Source: Betaproteobacteria bacterium RIFCSPLOWO2_02_64_14 (GTDB lineage: Bacteria > Pseudomonadota > Gammaproteobacteria > Burkholderiales > SG8-41). Taken from it: a stretch of DNA of 32,526 nucleotides. The notes beneath the pieces were generated by a model, which was not told the origin of the DNA, made no database searches, and was given only the letters and a program-made list of their open reading frames with translations. The translations under genes were made by a program, and so were the position numbers. The DNA is taken from NCBI GenBank assembly GCA_001770325.1, contig MEQT01000241.1, positions 1 through 32,526 of the forward strand, read 5' to 3'. This document shows positions 1 through 9,310 of the stretch, one piece after another; the stretch's first letter is position 1; the number at the start of each line of letters is the position of its first letter.

Positions 1-478
1 CCGGCTCGGAGCGCCTGCCGGCCCGGATCTCCCCGCGGTCGATGCTTGCCTCCGCCGTCGTCCCGGGATCCAGCTCGAGGAGGCGTATGCTGCGATTGAC
101 CTTGGTGACGAAAACCGGCCGCAACCGCTCGCGCAGGCGCGGGGACGCGAAGATACTGGCAAGGGCCGGGTCGGTGATCCCGGCGTAGTCCGGCTCCGGC
201 CCCGCTACCGGCGTTTCAAGCTCGAGCCTCTGGTGCAGGCCAGCCTGCGCGGTGCCGCCGCCTTTGACCGTCTGGACCCAGCCGCGGCCATCGCCGCGCA
301 GGCGCAACGCGATTCCGTGCCGCCGGAGGTCGAATGCAGGCGTATCGAAGTAGATGCTGTAGAGCCTCGTCGTTACCGGTGGCGCGGCACCGCGCAGCAG
401 CCGGTGCGCCCGCAGGCGCCTGAGGGCCAGGTCGGACGCCGCGAGCTTGAGTTCGGTTTCCGTGGAAGACACATTCAC
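1..478 (-). CDS. CYTH-domain (triphosphatase-like) protein, C-terminal part off the window
   Basis: Not in the ORF track (GTG start, runs off the edge). Minus-strand reading from GTG 478: VNVSSTETELKLAASDLALRRLRAHRLLRG...TRLYSIYFDTPAFDLRRHGIALRLRGDGRGWVQTVKGGG...HQRLELETPV; ExExK-like start, YFDTP and LRLR...TVK are CYTH hallmarks. Confidence 0.8.
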   Translation of the reverse strand, partial: MNVSSTETELKLAASDLALRRLRAHRLLRGAAPPVTTRLYSIYFDTPAFDLRRHGIALRLRGDGRGWVQTVKGGGTAQAGLHQRLELETPVAGPEPDYAGITDPALASIFASPRLRERLRPVFVTKVNRSIRLLELDPGTTAEASIDRGEIRAGRRSEP

Positions 479-514
479 GCCATGGCGCGGAAGGCAGCCG
501 CCATCTTAATCGAG

Positions 515-2599
515 TCAGGGCGGCGGCGTCAGGCTGCGGCGGCGGTGCCCTGCCGTTCGCGCAGGGGCCGCGACCGGCTTGCCCCGGTGCGGCTTCGTGA
601 GCACGTAGCGGCCTTCCCGATCCATCTCCCAGGCCTGACAGTTGTCCTCGAGGTAGGGTTTGAGTCCCTCGCTGATGACCCGCTTCTTCAACCGGGAGTC
701 GAGCACCGGAAAGCAGACTTCGACGCGCCGGAAGAAATTGCGGTCCATCCAGTCCGCGCTGGAGAGAAAAACGTCCTCCGCCCCGCCGGCATGAAAATAG
801 AACACGCGCGTGTGTTCGAGGAAGCGGCCGACGATGGAACGCACGCGTATGTTCTCGGACACTCCGGGAACGCCGGGCTTCAGGGCACATACGCCGCGCA
901 CGATGAGATCGATCGCGACGCCCGCCTTGGAGGCCTCGTAGAGCGCGGCGATGACTTCGGGTTCGAGCAGCGCGTTCATCTTGGCGATGATCTGTCCCCT
1001 GCCCCCGCCGCGCGCGATCTGGGTTTCATTGTGAATCGCGCGCATCATCTGCTTGTGCAGCGTGAACGGCGCTTGCAGCAGGTGCCTCAACCGCAGGACC
1101 CGTCCGAGGCCGGTGAGCTGCATGAAGATGTCGTTGACATCGGCGCAGACGTCCTCGTTGCAGGTAAACAGCCCGATGTCGGTGTAGAGCCTGGCCGTGC
1201 GCGGATGGTAGTTGCCGGTCGAAAGATGGACGTAACGCCGCAACCTGTCCTCCTCGCGGCGCACCACCATCGCCATCTTCGCGTGCGTCTTGTGGCCGAC
1301 GACCCCGTGCACGACGTGGGCGCCGACTTCCTCGAGGCGATGGGCCCAGTTGATGTTCGCCTCTTCATCGAAGCGCGCCAGCAGTTCCAGCACCACGGTC
1401 ACTTCCTTGCCGCTGCGCGCCGCTCCAATCATGATCTCCATCAATTCCGATTCGGCTCCGGTGCGATAAACGGTCTGCTTGATCGCCACCACGTTGGGAT
1501 CGCGCGCCGCCTGCTCGAGAAACCGCACCACCGGCTGGAATAGCTGGTACGGATGATGGAGCAGGATGTCCCCGCTCCGGATCGCGTCGAACATGTTCTC
1601 CGTCTGCGCGAGTTCCTCCGGCAGGCCGGGCGCAAAAGGCGGGAACTTGAGGTCGGGGCGATCCACCCAGTCCGGGACACTCATCAGCCGCACCAGGTTG
1701 ACCGGGCCATCGACGCGATAGAGATCGTCCTCGTGAAGGCCGAAATGCGCCAGCAGATAGTCCAGGATCTGTTGCGGGCAGTTCCGGGCCACTTCCAGCC
1801 GCACCTCGTCGCCGAACTGGCGGTGCGGCAGTTCGCCGCGCAGCGCGGCGCGCAGGTCCTTCACCTCCTCCTCGTCGACGAACAGTTCGCTGTTGCGCGT
1901 CACCCGGAACTGGTAACAGTCCACGACCTTCATGCCGGCGAACAGCTCGCCGACGTGGGCGTGCAAGATCGAGGACAGGAAGATGAAATCGTACTCCGCA
2001 GTGGCGATCTCGCGCGGCAGGCGGATGACTCGCGGCAAAACCCGCGGCGCCTGCACGATGGCGATGCCCGAAGTGCGGCCGAATGCGTCCTTGCCCTCCA
2101 GTTCCACAGCAAAGTTGAGACTCTTGTTGAGCACGCGCGGAAACGGGTGCGACGGATCGAGACCGATCGGCGTCAAGACCGGCATGACTTCCCGCAGAAA
2201 AAAATTCCTGATCCACTCCGACTGTGCATTGTTGAGATCCGAGCGGTTCAGAAACCGGATTCCCTCACGCTCCAGCCCGGGCAGCACTTCCTCGTTGAGG
2301 AGCCGGTACTGGCACCTGACGAGATCATGGGCTTCGAGCGCGACCTGTTGGAACACCTGCGTGGGCGGAATGCGGTCGGGACTCGCCGCGGGTGAGCCGG
2401 TCTCGATCTCGGCCTGCAGCCCCGCCACCCGGATCTCGAAAAATTCGTCGAGGTTGCTGCTGACGATGCACAGATAGCGCAGGCGCTCGAGCAGCGGCGC
2501 ACCCCGGTCCTCCGCCTGCGCCAGCACGCGGCGGTTGAACGCGAGCTGCCCGAGCTCACGGTTCAGGTAGAGTTCCGGCGGGAGTGGGCTCTTGCTCAT
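515..2599 (-). CDS. ppk: Polyphosphate kinase 1
   Basis: 694 aa; LYLNRELGQLAFNRRVLAQA, SSNLDEFFEIRVAGL, HLSTGNYHPRTARLYTDIGLFT typical of PPK1. Confidence 0.96.
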   Translation of the reverse strand: MSKSPLPPELYLNRELGQLAFNRRVLAQAEDRGAPLLERLRYLCIVSSNLDEFFEIRVAGLQAEIETGSPAASPDRIPPTQVFQQVALEAHDLVRCQYRLLNEEVLPGLEREGIRFLNRSDLNNAQSEWIRNFFLREVMPVLTPIGLDPSHPFPRVLNKSLNFAVELEGKDAFGRTSGIAIVQAPRVLPRVIRLPREIATAEYDFIFLSSILHAHVGELFAGMKVVDCYQFRVTRNSELFVDEEEVKDLRAALRGELPHRQFGDEVRLEVARNCPQQILDYLLAHFGLHEDDLYRVDGPVNLVRLMSVPDWVDRPDLKFPPFAPGLPEELAQTENMFDAIRSGDILLHHPYQLFQPVVRFLEQAARDPNVVAIKQTVYRTGAESELMEIMIGAARSGKEVTVVLELLARFDEEANINWAHRLEEVGAHVVHGVVGHKTHAKMAMVVRREEDRLRRYVHLSTGNYHPRTARLYTDIGLFTCNEDVCADVNDIFMQLTGLGRVLRLRHLLQAPFTLHKQMMRAIHNETQIARGGGRGQIIAKMNALLEPEVIAALYEASKAGVAIDLIVRGVCALKPGVPGVSENIRVRSIVGRFLEHTRVFYFHAGGAEDVFLSSADWMDRNFFRRVEVCFPVLDSRLKKRVISEGLKPYLEDNCQAWEMDREGRYVLTKPHRGKPVAAPARTAGHRRRSLTPPP

Positions 2600-2604
2600 G
2601 CTTA

Positions 2605-2680
2605 GCGGGTTACGGCGGAGCCGCGGCGCGGCCCCTGGAACCCCGGTGTGTCAGCGGGGCGTGGGCGGCACGTAACCCGC
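2605..2680. repeat. 76-bp segment bounded by 10-bp perfect inverted repeats (GCGGGTTACG / CGTAACCCGC)
   Basis: Arms 2605-2614 and 2671-2680; right arm ends within 2 bp of where YggX homology stops. Confidence 0.6.
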
Positions 2681-2777
2681 GGTCGTAGAGCCGCTTGCCG
2701 AGCGGCCCCGGATAGGGCGGAAACTCGAGCCCTTCGGCTTCGCGGCCGAGCTTTACGCATTTCACCATTCTTGCCAC
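2610..2777 (-). pseudogene. yggX: Truncated Fe(2+)-trafficking protein YggX (N-terminal ~32 residues only)
   Basis: Minus strand from GTG 2777: [32 protein letters not shown], then non-homologous [23 protein letters not shown]. The opening matches YggX; the remaining ~55-60 residues are absent. Confidence 0.75.
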
Positions 2778-2791
2778 GGTCGACGCTCCAG

Positions 2792-2827
2792 AAGGATTTT
2801 GTCCGCCTCTTGTGCGACAAAATCCTT
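2792..2827. repeat. Perfect 12-bp inverted repeat, 12-nt loop
   Basis: AAGGATTTTGTC (2792-2803) / GACAAAATCCTT (2816-2827). Confidence 0.7.
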
Positions 2828-2947
2828 ACACGAAACAGCATGAGAGAATACAGGAAAAGCTTGGTCAACGTAGCAGGCTGGCGCGGGATCGGACCCATAT
2901 TCCTACGGTCATTTGGTGTATCTGCTGGCTAGCGGCGGTCTTATGTT

Positions 2948-2981
2948 AGGAATTTGACGGCTGCCAGGCTGACAAATTCCT
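2948..2981. repeat. Perfect 9-bp inverted repeat downstream of the GGDEF/EAL gene
   Basis: AGGAATTTG (2948-2956) / CAAATTCCT (2973-2981); no U-tract. Confidence 0.5.
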
Positions 2982-2987
2982 GGGGCA

Positions 2988-5480
2988 TCAAGCGCGGTGC
3001 GAAAATTGCCTGCGGATGCGGGTGGCGGTCCTCAGCAGCAGATGCTCCGCGTGCGGGCGCTCGAAGAAATAGCCCTGGACGTAATCCACGCCGAACGCAT
3101 TGAGCATGGTGAGCGTTTCTTCGTCCTCCACGCACTCGGCGATCGTGGTCTTGTGCAGTCCGCGCGCGACCGACACGATCGCCCTGACGAAGAGCTGGTT
3201 CTCGTAATCGCTGGGCAGGCTGCGGATGAAAAGTCCGTCGATCTTCACCGAGTCCACCTGCAGGTACTTGAGGTAGGCGAACGACGAGAACCCGGTGCCG
3301 AAATCGTCGAGCGAGACACGGCAGCCGGTTTGACGCAGCGTCTCGATGAATCGCTGCGCATCGTGAAGATCGGCCACCGCCGACGTTTCGGTGAGTTCCA
3401 CCAGCAGCCGGTGTGGCGCGACATCGTGGCTGCGCAACTCGTCCGCGATGTACTGGGGCAGCCGCGGCTCGCCGAACGAGCGCCCCGAAATATTCACCGC
3501 CAGCGCGGGAATCGTCGCGACCTCACCCAGCATGTTGATCGCCTCGTGCAGCACCCAGCGGTCGATATCGAGGATCTTTCCGGACTTCTCGGCATGCGGA
3601 ATGAACTGCCCGGGCATGAGGAACGCGTTGCGGTCGTCCTTGTCGCGCATGCGCACGAGCACTTCCAGATGCGAGAGCGCGCGGTCCGTGGCCGAGTAGA
3701 TTCCCTGGAACTGAAGATCGAGGAGGTCGTTCTCCAGCGCGTGCACGATGCGTTCGTTCCACGACAGGCGCGACGCCATCTGCTGCGAGGTGTCGAGATC
3801 GCTGCGGTAGATGCGCCAGGCATTCTTGCCGGCCTCCTTTGCCTGGTACATGGCGGTGTCGGCGCGCGCGATCAGGTCTTCCGCGTTGTCGGCGTGGTCC
3901 GGAAACACGGCGATGCCCACGCTGGAGGTAAGCCGCAGGCCCTGTCCCTCGTACTGGAATCGCACCGAGGCGATGAGGCGCGTAATGCGTTCGGCAAGCA
4001 TCCGCAGAATCTCGTCGGAGACGTCGGGTGCGAGAATCGCGAATTCGTCTCCGCCAAGCCGAGAGAAAATCTCGTTGCGCCGCACCTGGCCACCGATCTC
4101 GCCCGCGACGCGGATCAGCATGGCGTCCCCGGCACGGTGTCCGAAGGTGTCGTTGATGTACTTGAAGTCGTCGAGATCGAAAAACAGCAGCGCGACCCGC
4201 GACCCACTCCGCCCGGCCTCCGCGATCATGCGCGCGAGCTCCTCGTTGAAGCGATGCCGGTTGAAAAGCCCGGTCAGCGAGTCGCGCTCGGCGAGATAAA
4301 CCAATTGGTCCGCTGTCTGCCGTTCGCGCGTCACATCCTCGAAAATCCACAGAAACCCGACGGACCGCCCTTGCGTGTCCTCGACGTCATGGCCCTGCTG
4401 CGTGACCAGGCGTCCGTCGGCCAGCGGTATCTCGAGCGCCCCGAAGATCTCGCCGGGCTGCGGCTTGCGCAGCAGCAACGCCGATTGCTCTTCCGGTCGC
4501 GCGAGCGCGCACTGCGCGTTTTCGAACACCTCTCTCGACGAGCTGTCAATCAGGCGCGTAGCGGGGGGAATCATCCAGATGCGCGTGAAGGCCGGATTGC
4601 TATAGACCACGCGCTCATCGGAGTTCACGAACAGGATGCCGATGTCCATGGCCGCAAGCAACGCCGAAAGGCGCGCGTGCTCGTCCTGCGCGCGGGTGAG
4701 ATACTGCTGCTGCACGCTCTGCGCCTCCCGCAGGTCGGCGACTGTCGTCTCCAGCCGCTGCTCGGCCTCCCGCCGCTGGGTGACGTCGCGTATGCTGATG
4801 CGTATGCCCTGATACCTGCCGCCGGTGTCGTAGATCGGCCGCCAGTCCGCCGCCGCCCAGAATTCCGACGCATCCTTGCGCCGCGCGCGAAACTCAAAAT
4901 CCTGGCCCGTGTTGCCGCGCAGCGCCCTCTGAATCTGGCGCACGGTGCGGGCCGCATCCGCCTCGCTGATGAACGGCGCAGGGAAGTTCTGGGTCGCAAG
5001 GCACTCCGCCGGGGTGTAGCCGAACATGTCGTAGACCCGCGGGTTGATCCAGATGAGCTTGCCGCCGGTGTCGATCCACAGCTCGCAGTCGTAACTGTAG
5101 TCGGCGATTGCGCTGAACTTGGCCTCGCTCTCGGCCACCGCCCGCAGGCGCTCCTGCAGGGCGGCCGCCATGGTGTTGAACGCGTGGGTAAGGCGCGCGA
5201 TTTCATGACCTCCCTTTACCGGCAGACGCACGCCGAGATCGCCTGCGGCAAGCCGTTCGCTCGCCACGGTCAACTGCGTGAGGCCGCGCGTCAGCCAGTA
5301 GGACAGCGCCACCATCAGGACGATGGACACCCCGAGTGCGATGCCCGCGATGGCAAGAAGGCGGGCATCGAGCACGCTCACCCCGTCCGCAATCAGCAGC
5401 GCGAGCATGACGACCTGTATCGCCACGCCCGCCAGCAGCAGGCGCATCCGCAGCGAGAGCGAGTACGGTGCGGTCTTCAT
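2988..5480 (-). CDS. Membrane sensor with HAMP, PAS, GGDEF and EAL domains (cyclic-di-GMP turnover)
   Basis: N-terminal TM segments, HAMP-like region, PAS-like segments, FSRLGGDEFAIL, and EAL-domain motifs LEVLVRM (EVL variant), ELTET, DDFGTGFSSFAYLKYLQVDSVKIDG. Confidence 0.93.
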   Translation of the reverse strand: MKTAPYSLSLRMRLLLAGVAIQVVMLALLIADGVSVLDARLLAIAGIALGVSIVLMVALSYWLTRGLTQLTVASERLAAGDLGVRLPVKGGHEIARLTHAFNTMAAALQERLRAVAESEAKFSAIADYSYDCELWIDTGGKLIWINPRVYDMFGYTPAECLATQNFPAPFISEADAARTVRQIQRALRGNTGQDFEFRARRKDASEFWAAADWRPIYDTGGRYQGIRISIRDVTQRREAEQRLETTVADLREAQSVQQQYLTRAQDEHARLSALLAAMDIGILFVNSDERVVYSNPAFTRIWMIPPATRLIDSSSREVFENAQCALARPEEQSALLLRKPQPGEIFGALEIPLADGRLVTQQGHDVEDTQGRSVGFLWIFEDVTRERQTADQLVYLAERDSLTGLFNRHRFNEELARMIAEAGRSGSRVALLFFDLDDFKYINDTFGHRAGDAMLIRVAGEIGGQVRRNEIFSRLGGDEFAILAPDVSDEILRMLAERITRLIASVRFQYEGQGLRLTSSVGIAVFPDHADNAEDLIARADTAMYQAKEAGKNAWRIYRSDLDTSQQMASRLSWNERIVHALENDLLDLQFQGIYSATDRALSHLEVLVRMRDKDDRNAFLMPGQFIPHAEKSGKILDIDRWVLHEAINMLGEVATIPALAVNISGRSFGEPRLPQYIADELRSHDVAPHRLLVELTETSAVADLHDAQRFIETLRQTGCRVSLDDFGTGFSSFAYLKYLQVDSVKIDGLFIRSLPSDYENQLFVRAIVSVARGLHKTTIAECVEDEETLTMLNAFGVDYVQGYFFERPHAEHLLLRTATRIRRQFSHRA

Positions 5481-5529
5481 GCGTAGTGGAAGACTGCCAC
5501 GAGCCGGCCGGGCACTCTGAGGTTCGCGC

Positions 5530-6864
5530 TCAGACGCGCTTCACCAGCACGACCGAACGGCGCCGGTAGTTGTAGAGCGCGCGCTTCTGCCGCGGCAGCA
5601 CGTCGATTCCGGTTTCGGCGAAGCCGCGCTCGACGAACCAGTGCTCGGCCCGCGTCGTCAGCACGAACAGCCGCTTCAGTTTCTGGCGCCGCGCGCGCGC
5701 CTCGATCTCGTGGAGCAGCCGCTCCCCCGCGCCCTGGTTGCGAAAGTCCGGGCGCACGGCAAGGCACGCGAGTTCGCCGGCGCGCTCGTCGGTGAATGGG
5801 TAGAGCGCGGCGCACGCCACCACGATGCCGTCATGGTCGATCACCAGGAAGCGCGGCACTTCGCGTTCGAGCAGGCTGCGGTTGCGCTTGACCAGCGTAC
5901 CGTCGGCTTCGAGTGGTTCGATCAGCTGCAATATCCCGCCGATGTCGTCGAGCCGCGCCTGCCTCAATGTTTCGATGGGATCGGGCGTGATGAGCGTCCC
6001 GACGCCCTTATGGGTGAAAAGCTCCAACAGAAGGGCGTCGTCGATGTGGCCGGAAATGAGGTGCACGCGCTTCACGCCCTGCTGGCACGCGCGCAGCGCG
6101 CAAGGCAGGTAAAGCGCGACGTCGCTGCCATCCGCGCGGATCCGCGCAAGATGCGTCTGCGCCTGCTGCGCCGACAGCTCGCGCAGCAGTTCGCCGCGCC
6201 GGCCGGTCACGCCCACGGTGTCCATGATGAAGATCAGCTTGTCTGCCTTGAGCGCGATCGCCGTGGAGGCCGCGACATCTTCCAGCGCGAGATTGAAAAC
6301 CTCGCCCGTGGGCGAATAGCCGATCGGCGAAAGCAGCACCAGGTCGTTCTCCTGCAACCGCCGCTGGATGGCCACCGCGTCCACCTTGCGCACCTCTCCG
6401 GTGTGCATGTAATCCACCCCGTCGAGCACGCCGAGCGGCTTGGCAATGATGAAGTTGCCGCTCGCCACCCGGATATCGGCGCCCGCCATCGGCGAATTCG
6501 GCAGTCCCATCGACAGCAATGCCTCGATCTCCACCCGCAGCCGCCCGCTCGCTTCCTTGGCGCACGCAAGCGCGATGTCGTCGGTGACCCGCAGGCCGCG
6601 GTGGAACCGGCTGCGGCGGCGACGTTCCTTGAGTTTCGCCTCGATCTGCGGGCGCGCGCCGTGCGCGAGCGCGAGCCGCACGCCCAGCGCCGCAAGGAGA
6701 TTCAGGTCGTGCGTAAGTTCGAGAAAGCGTCCATCGTTCACCACCTCGCCGCCAAAAGCGATGACGAAAGTCTTGCCCCGGAAAGCATGGATATAGGGTG
6801 CGACCGACTGGAACCAGTCGATGAAGCGGTCCTGCGCCGACAGGCGCGGCCGGCGCGGCGGCAT
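5530..6864 (-). CDS. argA: N-acetylglutamate synthase (amino-acid kinase + GNAT)
   Basis: FIDWFQSVAPYIHAFRGKTFVIAFGGEVV and C-terminal GNAT segment LACLAVRPDFRNQGAGERLLHEIE. Start set at internal MPPRRPRLSAQDRF (6864) rather than ORF start 6987. Confidence 0.92.
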   Translation of the reverse strand: MPPRRPRLSAQDRFIDWFQSVAPYIHAFRGKTFVIAFGGEVVNDGRFLELTHDLNLLAALGVRLALAHGARPQIEAKLKERRRRSRFHRGLRVTDDIALACAKEASGRLRVEIEALLSMGLPNSPMAGADIRVASGNFIIAKPLGVLDGVDYMHTGEVRKVDAVAIQRRLQENDLVLLSPIGYSPTGEVFNLALEDVAASTAIALKADKLIFIMDTVGVTGRRGELLRELSAQQAQTHLARIRADGSDVALYLPCALRACQQGVKRVHLISGHIDDALLLELFTHKGVGTLITPDPIETLRQARLDDIGGILQLIEPLEADGTLVKRNRSLLEREVPRFLVIDHDGIVVACAALYPFTDERAGELACLAVRPDFRNQGAGERLLHEIEARARRQKLKRLFVLTTRAEHWFVERGFAETGIDVLPRQKRALYNYRRRSVVLVKRV

Positions 6865-7053
6865 AGCCCCTGCGTCAGGTGCGCCTGGGGGTGCGACGGT
6901 GGGATCCTGATGCTGCGGAATCTGCCTTCTCCCTGCTTGCCGGCCGGACGCGGCCCCTGAAACACATTGTGTCGCGATTTCAAGCACATAATATGCGAGA
7001 ACCGGCGCGAGGGAAAGATGAACCTGGGGCGGAGCCGCGAACGTTCCGGCCCG

Positions 7054-7800
7054 CTAGAAGTCGCCCCACAACGTCTGCAACGCGGCGATGGCGGCAACGG
7101 CGGCGGTCTCGGTACGCAACACACGCGGGCCCAGCTTCACCGGCGTAAAGCCGGCGCGCTCGGCCGCCTGCTGCTCTTCCGGGGCAAGCCCGCCCTCGGG
7201 ACCTGCGAGCAGCGTGATGGCGGTTCCAGGTCGCTGAAGATCACGTACGCCAAGGGTCGCACGCGGCGAGAGCAGTAGAGCCTGCGTGGCGCGAGGGTCA
7301 CACGCCCCAAGCCAGGACGCGAACGGCATCACCGGTTGCACGGGAGGCACGCGGTTGCGTCCGCACTGCTCGCAGGCAGCCGCCGCAACCGCCTGCCAAT
7401 GCGCGACACGCTTCGCGCCGCGCTGCGCATCGAGGCGCACCACGCTGCGGCTGCTCACGACCGGCTGGACCGCGGTCACGCCGAGTTCGACCGCCTTCTG
7501 GATCGTGTAGTCCATGCGTTCGCCGGCGGAGACCCCCTGTGCCAGCACGATGCGCAGGGGGGACTCACGGTCGACCGCACGCTGCGCGCCCACCTGGACG
7601 GTCACCCCCCCCTGGCCGACCCGGACGATCACCGCGTCGTGTTCGACGCCCTCGCCGTCGAACAGCGTAAGCGCAGCACCCGGATGCAGCCGCAGAACGT
7701 GCTGGACGTGATGGGCCGCAGCGGGCGGCAGCCGGCATTCGCCATGGGCTGCGATATCTCCCCGAAAATACAAACGCGTCAAGGGCTTGGCGTTTGCCAT
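7054..7800 (-). CDS. rsmE: 16S rRNA (uracil1498-N3)-methyltransferase
   Basis: MANAKPLTRLYFRGDI..., LAQGVSAGERMDYTIQKAVELGVTAVQPV, LLAGPEGGLAPEE, LGPRVLRTETA. Start re-set to 7800. Confidence 0.93.
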   Translation of the reverse strand: MANAKPLTRLYFRGDIAAHGECRLPPAAAHHVQHVLRLHPGAALTLFDGEGVEHDAVIVRVGQGGVTVQVGAQRAVDRESPLRIVLAQGVSAGERMDYTIQKAVELGVTAVQPVVSSRSVVRLDAQRGAKRVAHWQAVAAAACEQCGRNRVPPVQPVMPFASWLGACDPRATQALLLSPRATLGVRDLQRPGTAITLLAGPEGGLAPEEQQAAERAGFTPVKLGPRVLRTETAAVAAIAALQTLWGDF

Positions 7801-7885
7801 CGTGCTAAGATTATGCCACGCCGCGCAGCGGGAGCGGACATGCGGGGCACATGGAGTCGCGGTTTCTTTGCTGCGGGGCCGTATC

Positions 7886-9310
7886 ATGAGAATCGTCATA
7901 CTGGGCGCGGGTCAGGTGGGCTCGTCGGTCGCCGAAAGTCTGGTGTCCGAAGCGAACGACATCACGGTCGTGGACACCAACCCGGACCGGCTGAAGACCC
8001 TCCAGGACCGCCTCGATCTGCGTACGGTCACCGGCAACGCCGCGCACCCCGCGATCCTTGAACAGGCTGGCGCCCGCGACGCCGACATGCTGCTCGCCGT
8101 CACGCAGAGCGACGAAACCAACATGGTCGCCTGCAAGCTGGGCGCGACCATGTTCAACATCCCCAGCAAGGTGGCACGCATACGCTCGGCCGACTACCTT
8201 TCGCATCCCGAAATCTTTGCGCCCGAAAACTTCGCAGTGGACCTTGCGATCTGCCCCGAGCAGGTCATCACCGACTACATCGCCAAGCTGCTCGAGTTTC
8301 CCGAGTCGCTCCAGGTCCTGGAGTTCGCCGGCGGACGCGTGAGCCTGGTCGCGGTGCGCGCCTTTCACGGCGGGCCGCTGGTGGGCCATGAACTGCAATA
8401 TTTGCGCCAGCACATGCCCCAGATTGACACGCGCGTGGCGGCGATTTTCCGCCAGGACAGCCCCATCATCCCGGAAGGCAACACCATCGTCGAAGCGGGT
8501 GACGAGGTCTTCTTTCTCGCCGCGACCGAAAACATCCGCGGCGTGATGCGTGAACTCAGACGCCAGGACAAACCCGTCAAGCGCGTCATGATCGGCGGCG
8601 GCGGCAACATCGGGCGGCGGCTCGCCACGGCGATCGAACACAAGTACGACGTGAAAATCATCGAGCGCAACAAGGCCGGCGCCGAGCGGCTCGCGGCCAC
8701 CCTCAGCCGCACGTTGGTACTCGCGGGTGATGTGACAGATGAGCAATTGCTTGAATCCGAGAACATCGGGGACATGGACGTATTCTGCGCGCTCACCAAC
8801 GACGATGAAAACAACATCATGTCGTCGCTGCTCGCGAAGCGCATGGGGGCGCGCAAGGTCATTGCGCTCATCAACCGCGGTTCCTATGTCAACCTGGTAC
8901 AGGCAGGCCAGATCGACATTGCCATCTCGCCGGCGCAGTCGACCATAGGCACCTTGCTCGCGCAGGTACGCCGCGGCGACTGCGTCGCCGTGCACAGCCT
9001 TCGCCGCGGCGCCGCCGAAGCGCTCGAACTCGTCGCGCACGGCGACGCAAAATCATCGAAGGTGGTGGGCCGGCGCGTCGACGAAATCGAAACTCCCAAA
9101 GGCGCCACCATTGCGGCGATCGTGCGGCGCCTGGGGCAGTGGCCAGCCGAAGGGGGAGACGGCCGAAGCGCCGGCGGTGGTGCGCAGGTCATCATCGCCC
9201 ACCACGACACGGTCATCGAACCGGACGATCACGTGATTGTCTTCGTCGTGAACAAGCGCATGGTGCCGAGAATCGAGAAACTGTTCCAGGTCAACATCGG
9301 TTTCATCTAA
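7886..9310 (+). CDS. trkA: Trk potassium uptake regulator TrkA
   Basis: MRIVILGAGQVGSSVAESL, two Rossmann/RCK units (second: RVMIGGGGNIGRRLA). Start re-set to 7886. Confidence 0.95.
   Translation: MRIVILGAGQVGSSVAESLVSEANDITVVDTNPDRLKTLQDRLDLRTVTGNAAHPAILEQAGARDADMLLAVTQSDETNMVACKLGATMFNIPSKVARIRSADYLSHPEIFAPENFAVDLAICPEQVITDYIAKLLEFPESLQVLEFAGGRVSLVAVRAFHGGPLVGHELQYLRQHMPQIDTRVAAIFRQDSPIIPEGNTIVEAGDEVFFLAATENIRGVMRELRRQDKPVKRVMIGGGGNIGRRLATAIEHKYDVKIIERNKAGAERLAATLSRTLVLAGDVTDEQLLESENIGDMDVFCALTNDDENNIMSSLLAKRMGARKVIALINRGSYVNLVQAGQIDIAISPAQSTIGTLLAQVRRGDCVAVHSLRRGAAEALELVAHGDAKSSKVVGRRVDEIETPKGATIAAIVRRLGQWPAEGGDGRSAGGGAQVIIAHHDTVIEPDDHVIVFVVNKRMVPRIEKLFQVNIGFI

Noticed and set aside
233-1543. 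436-aa plus-strand ORF over ppk and the CYTH gene
   Set aside because: Antisense shadow of two genes with strong family motifs.
2997-5486. 829-aa plus-strand ORF fully antisense to the GGDEF/EAL gene
   Set aside because: Low-complexity Arg/His/Val-rich translation without domains; typical shadow ORF in GC-rich coding DNA.
7811-9040. 409-aa minus-strand ORF opposite trkA
   Set aside because: Antisense shadow; trkA has clear Rossmann motifs.
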